Shown: one piece after another, positions 56,746-64,000 of the stretch
How the letters are laid out: each line of letters opens with the position of its first letter
Position numbering within the stretch: position 1 is the stretch's first letter
DNA from: Dermacentor variabilis
Lineage: Eukaryota > Arthropoda > Arachnida > Ixodida > Ixodidae
Direction: 5' to 3'
NCBI RefSeq assembly: GCF_050947875.1
Contig: NC_134568.1
Coordinates: forward strand, 259,605,115-259,669,114
Length of the DNA stretch: 64,000 nucleotides
The notes under the pieces: model-generated
What the model saw: the letters and a program-made list of their open reading frames with translations, nothing else
The model's database searches: none
Told to the model about the DNA's origin: nothing
Position numbers and translations under genes: made by a program

Positions 56746-58301
56746 GAGGGTGTCCCAAGATTATTTTATTTATGCAAAACTATTTACGTGCTGAATTATT
56801 AAAAAGCCCGTCTATAAAGAATGAAATGGTTCAACCTTAGGATTGAGAAAGAATTTCGGGTAAATGATGACAGGGAGCATGGCTTATATTGAAAAGTCAC
56901 AGTGCTGCCCTCTTCGTCAGAGTAGCTTCTTTGCTGTGATTTATCGTCGACGTCAATGAGTTTGCCGTTCATGCGACCACAAAAGTTCTTCAACAAAATG
57001 TTAGCACTGCACCATAACACATATCTCACGACAACCTCACTGGTGTGCCCTTCTTCACAGTCGGGACACATTAATTTATTCCAGTCTATATTAGGCTCTG
57101 AAAGAATAATTTCGCTTTCGAGGCATTATTACATACAGTACCGCAGTCCACATATTTACAGCACCTCAAATGAGTTTAGCAATGGAGACACAAAACATTC
57201 GTGCAACTATGTACAACGAAACAGCTGCCTTATTCCGCAGAATCGCAGCTTTTGTCTCTTTGCCTTAGCATTGGCGCCCAATATTCTGTCATTGATCTTG
57301 CGGAAACATGAACGCATGATTTTTCGGCCCCGATTTGTAATTGCTCCAGCAATTGGGCGCGCAGCACTTTTTAGGCATATACTTGCACGAAAGTAATCCA
57401 CGTTCCGCGGCACTGAAGGCTTGCCGGACGCACAATCGCAGCACAAGCGCAGAGACTACATGCACGGTTCACGTAAAAAAAAAGTGCACTCGGAACCATG
57501 TCGCAGCATGCCAGGACTTTTCTAACCCCGAAGTTATCCAAGGAGCGGCAGGGTTCAACTAATCGAAGTGTTATCGCCGTCGTCGCCCACTCGGTCTTCC
57601 GCCTCTCATTCTCAACACAGGTGCGCCGCTCGTAGCTTCGTAGCACGCTGCATGGAACTTCTATCTGGGCCTCTTTTGCGTGACGTAGCTCAAGGGGAGA
57701 GGGTTCAGCGTCCCCCCCCCCGAAATTTTTTCGTGCCGTCATGCACCGCCGACCTAAACAACCCCCCCGGCACCGGAAATAATTCTGGGTTTTGTCCAGA
57801 ATGTCTTTTTTTCGCGCTCGAAAAGAAATCCGCCGGCCTCTTCTCCGTGATGTCACTCGCCGAGCGCTCAGGCCTTCTCTTGTCTAGGTGGCGTTGGTTC
57901 TACCCATTGTCTGCCCCCTCTCCCGCCTCTTCCATTCTATCTAGCTTCCCTCTGGACTTGCACGTTGATAGAAAGGCAAGCGCTTGCTGGGGGGTCACGG
58001 ATAATTAGAGCTGTCAAGAGGCTAATTTGGCGACGACCCGGGAGCTCCAGATGGCATGGTGCCCATTCGACGCGGTGCGGTCCAAACGAGTTCCTCGCGG
58101 CTCTTTTCTTCGCTGCCACGCTCCTTCCATGTCTATTGACCGGTTGCCTTTACCCAGAAAGATCACGTTCTCGCGACGCCTGCCGCAGAAAGGATGTTCC
58201 ACATCCGCCGCCAAGGTTTGTGAGTGGTGGCGCTGGCTAACACTCCCAAGGTTAGTTCTAGTTGTGGCAAATAAGTACCCAAAAAGTGGATGGGGAAACG
58301 G
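56746..58301. other. Mostly unassigned; one Cys-rich open frame
   Basis: A minus-strand frame at 57,104-56,799 reads EPNIDWNKLMCPDCEEGHTS, VVRYVLWCSANILLKNFCGR and NGKLIDVDDKSQQRSYSDEE. It is preceded by an acceptor-like ctttcag at about 57,105. It could be an exon or a transposon-derived piece; I recognise no family. The rest, including a C-run at 57,711-57,721, shows no gene. Confidence 0.3.
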
Positions 58302-58770
58302 CGCCGCGGTAGCTCAATCGGTTAGAGCATCGCAAGCGTAATGCGAAGACGTGTGATCGTTCCCCCCACGGCAAGCTTTTTAACCACTTTCAATACCATT
58401 AATTTATCTGTTTTTTAATTCAATTAGTAAGTACAATTTCTCCTACGTTGTTCTTGGTGTATTTGTTTGTTATGCACCTTGTTGCATGCTGCAGCACGCG
58501 TGGCGAGCTTCTCATATATTTTTTAGGCTTGCAGCGCAGCTCAGAAAGAGCAAAAAGGAAGGTGGAAGGGGTAATGAAAAAAAAAGCGCTCACTCTGTTC
58601 TCCGTTCCCTTTCATTACCCCTTCCACCTTCCTTTTTTGCTCTTTCTGAGCTGCGCTGCAAGCCTAAAAAAGCCATGACATACCAACTCGCCCAAACTGC
58701 CACGCTTCTCATGATATGATTAATAAAAATCGGGCCCCTCGGTTAACGCCCTTTCTTCTCGTTCTTCCAC
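58302..58770 (+). mobile_element. tRNA-derived SINE (second family) containing a long hairpin
   Basis: The head GCGGTAGCTCAATCGGTTAG followed by AGCATCGCAAGCGTAATGCG resembles a tRNA A box and anticodon arm. The B-box region (GTGATCGTTCCCCCCAC) is decayed. The body contains TTAATTCAATTAGTAAGTAC and, after the hairpin, TGATTAATAAAAATCGGGCC, which I associate with a common tick SINE. The hairpin at 58,519-58,671 may be an insertion within it. I do not call it a tRNA gene. Confidence 0.65.
58519..58671. repeat. 61-62 bp inverted repeat with 30-base loop
   Basis: The left arm from TTTTTTAGGCTTGCAGCGCA to GGGGTAATGAAA (58,519-58,579) is matched exactly in reverse at 58,610-58,671 except for one extra A in an A-run. 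The loop is about 30 bases. It would form one of the strongest hairpins in the window. Confidence 0.95.
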
Positions 58771-59204
58771 CACCCCACGACGCGGTGTGCCGGACAGGAG
58801 CAGCAGCAGTGGGAAAATCGAAGGAAAAAGGCAAAGAAAGCTTCGCTTTAAAAAAAATATTTGGAGCACTGCTGTGAAACCGCTCTGGCCGAATTCAAAC
58901 ACATCAAAGGCAACATTACCAAATCAAAGGCATCACACCGCAACATACCGGAAACACCTACAGCCGTTTATGTTGTTTAGTTAGTTTCGTTCACTGGCGC
59001 AGCAACACACATGCTTTGCTGCGGCCGCTTCGCAGCCAGTGCTGCACGCATGGAGCGAGTTCGTTCGCACTCTTGTATGCGTTTTCAAAAAACCCGCGTC
59101 TGCGTGATACGGGCGAAGTTTCGAATACGAATCAAATATTACACATTACTATTCGAATCCAAAAATGAACTATTCGGTACTTTCGAATATCCGAACCATG
59201 TGTA
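58771..59204. other. Unassigned sequence
   Basis: No gene or repeat end recognised. Confidence 0.3.
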
Positions 59205-59425
59205 ATGAGATTGTATGCGCGACACGAATTTTGTAGTACTTACAGGAAGGCACGCGTGTACCATCGATTACGCTGGAACGTTCCACGAGTCGTGGATAAA
59301 AGCCGACGCGCTTGACTATGCTTGACTCGCAGATCCGATTTTCGACGATCGCCGACTTCGCTCGCCACTGTCGTTGTGCTTGAGTGTTACTTGTTTTGCT
59401 GCACACGAGTCACTACAACGTGACA
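59205..59425 (+). mobile_element. LTR fragment related to the solo LTR at 41,073
   Basis: Shared blocks are GGAACGTTC, ATAAAAGCCGACGC, CTTGAC, ATTTTCGACGATCGCCGAC and the end ACGTGACA. The TATA region is here as GGATAAAAGCC. The part with AATAAA is missing and the left end is truncated, so no target duplication can be assigned. Confidence 0.75.
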
Positions 59426-59929
59426 ATACTTTTCGCAACAACCGACTGTCATGTTACTGTTCTCCGTCTCCTAAACAAAATATCGCAAATTATGAAACGT
59501 GAAACAACGACAAACGTTTTCGAAGCAATGGGTATACTGCAAGTTCCGTATTGTTTCTCGGTGGAAACCTACAAGCTGCGATTTTCGCTCATACGTTTCT
59601 ACAGCACAAAAGTCATTCAGCACGTTCCTTTTTATCTTCCCACAACCTCTATTCTTTCTTCAGTAACCATTTGTCTAGCGTTCTTGGAAAGCTAGTCATA
59701 CAGCAGCCATTGATTCTCAGAAAGCTTGTTTGCAACCAGGCTCTAAAGATGTTGAGTGGCGATTCGTGCAGTTTAAGAATTGACGATCTTGAGTTTAAAA
59801 CTGACCCCAACTGTCTCCGATAGCTTTTTTTTTTTCCCTAGTCAACAGAAGCATGGTACCCAATTACACCAAAATGAAATATTCCTACTGTAAATGTATG
59901 CGTCCGACTATTTCATATTTAGTACTTTT
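59426..59929. other. Unassigned sequence
   Basis: No gene recognised; a T-run lies at 59,825-59,836. Confidence 0.3.
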
Positions 59930-60200
59930 ATTCGAAATAATCCACCAATGATTACGATACTCCCCAATACCAAATTTGAGCGCAGCTGTATGTTTTCATT
60001 TCGCGATATATTTGCATCGTGTGGCACGTTGCAAATGGAGCGAAGTGTGGTGCTACTGCCTCGCTAATCCTGACGGATTGGCGTGATTCACAGCAGCCGC
60101 CGCAGACGGACCTCCGCTCATGCAGCGCTTTGTTTCCAAACAGACGACGCGCGCTACTCTAGCGCCATCTCGTAGCCATCGCCGCCGCAAAGCCCGTCGT
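59930..60200 (-). repeat. Dispersed repeat, copy 2 (inverted relative to 39,510-39,770)
   Basis: The complement carries the same ordered blocks as copy 1, including ATGGCTACGAGATGGC and AATATATCGCGAAATGAAAA. The region 60,201-60,770 beyond it has no recognisable gene. Confidence 0.75.
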
Positions 60201-60770
60201 GAGCGGCACTACGCTGTTATCACGCTTTTACCATAACCTCCTCTTCCGCTTTCCTCGCGCTCTCTTCGCTATCGCAGTCTTCCATACGCGCTCTGCGTTC
60301 GCTCTTTTCATGTGCTCGTTCGCTCGGATACGAGGACACCGAGGGACGTCGACGTAGGAATAGGCGCTCAAGAGCTGCGCTTTAAAAGCTTATATTCGCC
60401 CACCTCTAGTTTCGTAACCGTGCACTACTTGTCGTTAACCTGTCACTTGCTGCAGCCCAAAGTTTTTGTAGAGCATATTATGTAAAGGCATGTATTTCAC
60501 ATTATTTTATGCTTACGTCTTTTCAAGCACATAAATACCTGAGCATCAAAGGGCTGCCCACACACAACTTTATGACAAATGTAGAGCCATGCGTTATTTA
60601 GTTCTCTGCAGCAGAGCAGGAACATATGTGTTGATCCGGCCACTTCACGGGCAGTGCTTCATGCACGGAAGAAATTTTCTGTGCATTATATTTTTAAGGC
60701 ACGTGCGTCCTACGTCACAGATCACGTGAAATGTAGCCACACTCATTATTTGCCATCTCATTCATGTATT

Positions 60771-60804
60771 CAGAAGAACTTGAGTATATACTCAAGTTCT
60801 TCTG
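60771..60804. repeat. Perfect 34-bp palindrome, no loop
   Basis: CAGAAGAACTTGAGTAT is followed directly by its exact complement. A palindrome with zero spacer is unusual in non-functional DNA. Confidence 0.97.
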
Positions 60805-61074
60805 CAACAATTTTGTGCAACCAGTCATTATAAATTGTAACTGATAGAGTATTTTTCTTGTATCCCGATAAACTTTCATAGAAGTGGGGACCGGAGGGAG
60901 GCACGAAGAAAGGGGAGCTGGGAAGGCTGCGCCCCCGGTATTAAGTGTTGCTTCAGGGCAACGTCCTATATCCAGGGAAATGTATTGATGGGAAATAATA
61001 TGGGAAATGTATTGCTAAATAAACCAGCTCTAATGTACATGAAGTTCAAGATTTTCTAATTGTTAAAAAATTTG

Positions 61075-61160
61075 GTCACTGGGGCCACCATCGAACTTGC
61101 GACCTCAAGCTCGGCAGCGCAATGCCATATAGCCACTTTGCTACCGCGGCAGGTCTCCTT
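61075..61160 (-). mobile_element. tRNA-like head of a SINE (Ruka-like), decayed
   Basis: The minus strand reads GGTAGCAAAGTGGCTATATG (A-box region), GCGCTGCCGAGCTTGAGGTC and GCAAGTTCGATGGTGGCC (B-box region). The layout matches the head of the SINE at 13,815-14,057. The body and tail are missing. Confidence 0.6.
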
Positions 61161-64000
61161 GTTATGCAGTGTTGGAGCCGTAACAAGCTATGATGCACAT
61201 GTGGGGACGTGTGTGGCACCCACGACCACACAGGGGAAAAGGGAGGCCTTTCAGCAAATGAAATTTCACACAGCATTTCAATCCACTTGTCATGAAACTA
61301 TATTTGCGAAGTTTGTTGGAGTGAAGACAACCACGCTAAGGTTTAACATGTATTTACAGTATAGTACTATGGTACACCAGAGGTTGAATATATCCCTGAT
61401 GAGGAGCACTAGGTACACAGTGCACCAATATGGGAGGGAACACCAGATTTTTCATTTATAGCTGGAATTTTTACTGTCCCCATGTTAAACTAAAAAATAA
61501 TTTAAAAAAATCTATCAAGGAGGAATACACGCAACTATATAGCAGTGAAGAAGGTTCAGACTTGCATGTTTACAGGAATCACCGTTTTTAACAGAGAAAA
61601 GTGCTCCCCCTTTTTATTGGTGCAGTGTGTACATTCCAATGCCCAAATGCACTGCAGTATCAAATGGGGGGGGGGGGGAGTGTTCACGTCCAGCATGACC
61701 TGTGGAACCCTTTGCATTAGCCATTTTTTCCATCACAGCTGCCAAAATACAAAGGCAAAGCACAGTGACAGTGGTGACTGCAAGGGGACAATGATCTCAT
61801 AGTGCGTGCAGTGCCACAGCCGGCAGCTGAAGAAATTGGACAAAATTAAGTTTCCGCACTGCAAGACACCGAGGAGAAAGAAAGAACTGAACATTTAGCA
61901 TTTCCAGTTGCCTGAAAGAATGTGATCACGCAAGGAACAAGCATCAGCTTGCATGTGCCATCTCTCAGCTGATTGGATAATGCCACATTAGCAGCTAGCT
62001 GTGACAACAGGCGACGGGGTAAATGAACGTGTGCACAGAAATCAGTCTCTGCCATTAGTGCAACATAAAAGCATCTCAACACACCGAAACAATTAACAGT
62101 GACACATGAGTGCACACATGTGCACTTTCATTCTGTAATAGTTTCCACAGTGCTCCATCACTGAATTTATTCAGCCAGCTTAGGCAAACAGGAAACACAC
62201 ACACACAAAAAAAAAAAAACAAGCCAACAAATGTACAAAAACATGATCATGCAAAAAATGAAAACGGAACTACAATTGGAAAATTTGCAGCATTAAAGCA
62301 CAAACTAGAGCAGCAATACACACAACAGATCCCGAAAAGAAATTTCAGTTCAGTCAGCCTTGGCCAACTGTGCAGCATTTACAGGTGAAACAGCACACAG
62401 CCTGTGGCATAACCAACCTAGGGTTGCACAAGACAACAACCAGCAGTTAGCTATCTTCGAAGAAAAAGGCCACACTCAGAAAAAAGCCACACAACATGGG
62501 AGACAAGTGCAGCTAATTTCACACAGCAAACTGGAAGAAAAAAAAAAGAGAAGGCAAGAAAAAAGGGGAGGGAGGGAGTGAAATCAATTCCTATTGATGT
62601 AGAGCACTTCACCTTTCTGGCACCCAGTGAAAACCACAAATGCTTAATACAGCTAACACAAAAAAGCACTCTGTGCCACATAAATCAAGAAACAGAATGC
62701 AGAAAAGCTTTCAAAATTACGCTGTGTGCGTAGATACACCATGTAGTACACTTAGTTCTGGTATGGGTTGCCTCGGAAACCCCTGCTGTTTGTATTCAGC
62801 TTGCTGCTCTTATTCATGGGAGTAATCTTGAACAGTAATAAAACTTTGCATGCTTAGCATTGAACAAGTTCATGAACAAACAGCTCAGAATATCTTGTAG
62901 CATGAGAAACTGGAAGTACATCAAGCTCCTACCCCTTCAGGAACATTAATGGCTTGCCATGAACCCTGACATGATGTTTTAGTTCTCATTTTGTGCCCTG
63001 CACAAAATGGAATGAATATGGCTGTATAGTAAAAAAACAAAGATGAAAAATAGGCGGGGGGGGGGGGGGGGGTCAGTAAGCAGGCAGGTTTTCGCAGATT
63101 TAGTACCACACAGCAGCCAGCACTGGCATATTATGCGGCCCTAGAACAAGGAGAGGAACATGTATACCATATGGTAGTGACTGTGAAGAAGTCAATAGGG
63201 TCCGCAAAAAAGTGTTAGAATTCATGCAGCAACTGATAATGGCAATTTGTGTCAAGAAAATTACTCCCAAATCACCCAGCAATGCAAACGAGGCTCAGAC
63301 AGCAATCGTATAGGCCATAGAGTAATCAAACATGAAGAGTAAGCTTGCTAGAAAGATTCCTGAACATATTTAAGAATTCTAAACAGGGTTGTTCTTCACA
63401 CAAAAGCAGTGGCATTCAATTGAAATAATACATAAAGACACACACGACTACAGCAAATACTTTTCCATTTGAATTACACACATATGGTGTTTCATGCAAC
63501 TTGAACCTCACTTTTTTTTTTAAGGTGATTTTCCTTGGACAGGTGAGGCCCAACAGCACGTTGTTCTAGTCTTAAGCAGCTTACATCTTTTTCAAGTAGG
63601 GTTTAGTTAGCAACCTCAGCACACATATGTGTAATGACGTCATTCTTTCCTGCTCTGTGGTCTGTCTTCACAACTCTGAAAAATGCACCACATAAAAGGT
63701 AACTGTACTGCGTGCCTCCAGAACACACTTTAAAACTGCTTCAAACACAACCAATGCCCTAAACTTAATATTGAAAAATTTGCATAAGTGTTCTAGCCAG
63801 CTAAGTAAGTGTCGAACAGGAAGAAGTATTCCAAGTTGCTACAGATGACCAATATGCTGTTGGTTTTGTCTGTCTACAAAATGTCACTCTAAGCTTGGTT
63901 CAAGTTACACGAAATACACAGTACTGAGCTAAGCCAGCAAGTCCTTTAGCCACAGAAGCGTGCAAGGCTTGTCCTGAGAAAAGAAATGTTAATGGAAGAT
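61161..64000. other. Gene-free tail, possibly transcribed
   Basis: No coding sequence is recognised over 2.8 kb. It has G-runs (61,666-61,678 and 63,057-63,072), A-runs and no transposon ends I can name. Its lower repeat content and A-rich + strand could mean intron or 3' UTR of a minus-strand gene outside the window; this is a guess. Confidence 0.3.

Noticed and set aside
58305..58375. A tRNA gene
   Set aside because: The A-box region is tRNA-like, but the B box is decayed, the acceptor stem does not pair well, and the sequence continues into a SINE body.

Overview
The window looks like nuclear DNA of a hard tick (Ixodidae) or a close relative. The call rests on recognition of the repeats: two insertions of a tRNA-derived SINE resembling Ruka (described from ixodid ticks), a second tRNA-derived SINE family, several RNase H-bearing LINE lineages, Ty3/gypsy elements, and chelicerate-style MITEs. 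There are no bacterial operons, no CRISPR array and no rRNA. Only one short piece of sequence looks like a host gene.

Layout. 1-4.5 kb: the last coding exon of an hnRNP F/H-like (quasi-RRM) RNA-binding protein gene on the + strand, preceded by probable intron and followed by a 2.2 kb 3' UTR with a polyadenylation signal. 5.3-10.8 kb: an almost full-length minus-strand LINE (CCHC ORF1; ORF2 with endonuclease, RT and RNase H), broken by frameshifts. 13.5-15.6 kb: a second LINE lineage, cut by a SINE with an 11-bp target duplication. 16.2-16.8 kb: a MITE. 17.3-19.4 kb: a non-autonomous hAT-like element with 14-bp TIRs and an exact 8-bp duplication. 19.5-23 kb: overlapping LINE wreckage in both orientations. 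25.5-27.2 kb: a 1.7-kb (CGTT)n array. 28.2-30.8 kb: a second, inverted copy of the hAT-like element, itself holding a solo LTR and a tandem-repeat insertion. 30.8-32.9 kb: another LINE. 32.8-37.8 kb: a decayed minus-strand Ty3/gypsy element whose integrase C-terminal module lies upstream of RT. 37.9-38.6 kb: a LINE 3' end. 40.8-48.3 kb: a nested stack in which gypsy element A holds a solo LTR and the whole of gypsy element B, and B holds a tandem MITE dimer. 49-50.5 kb: a LINE 3' end. 51.4-52.1 kb: a MITE. 52.8-56.7 kb: a relatively young LINE missing most of ORF1, with a SINE inserted in its RT. 58.3-58.8 kb: a tRNA-derived SINE with a long hairpin. 59-64 kb: LTR and repeat fragments, then a gene-free tail.

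No intact autonomous element is visible. LINE machinery most likely mobilised the SINEs, and transposases encoded elsewhere must have moved the hAT-like element and the MITEs. A recurrent feature is the number of short, almost perfect inverted repeats with tiny loops. In at least one case the flanking coding sequence shows that one arm is an inserted inverted copy of the other, which points to local template switching. The strongest candidate for something out of the ordinary is the Ty3/gypsy element at 33.7-37.8 kb, with Ty1/copia-like pol order (the Gmr1-like group). Boundaries and family names come from reading alone; no database search was possible.
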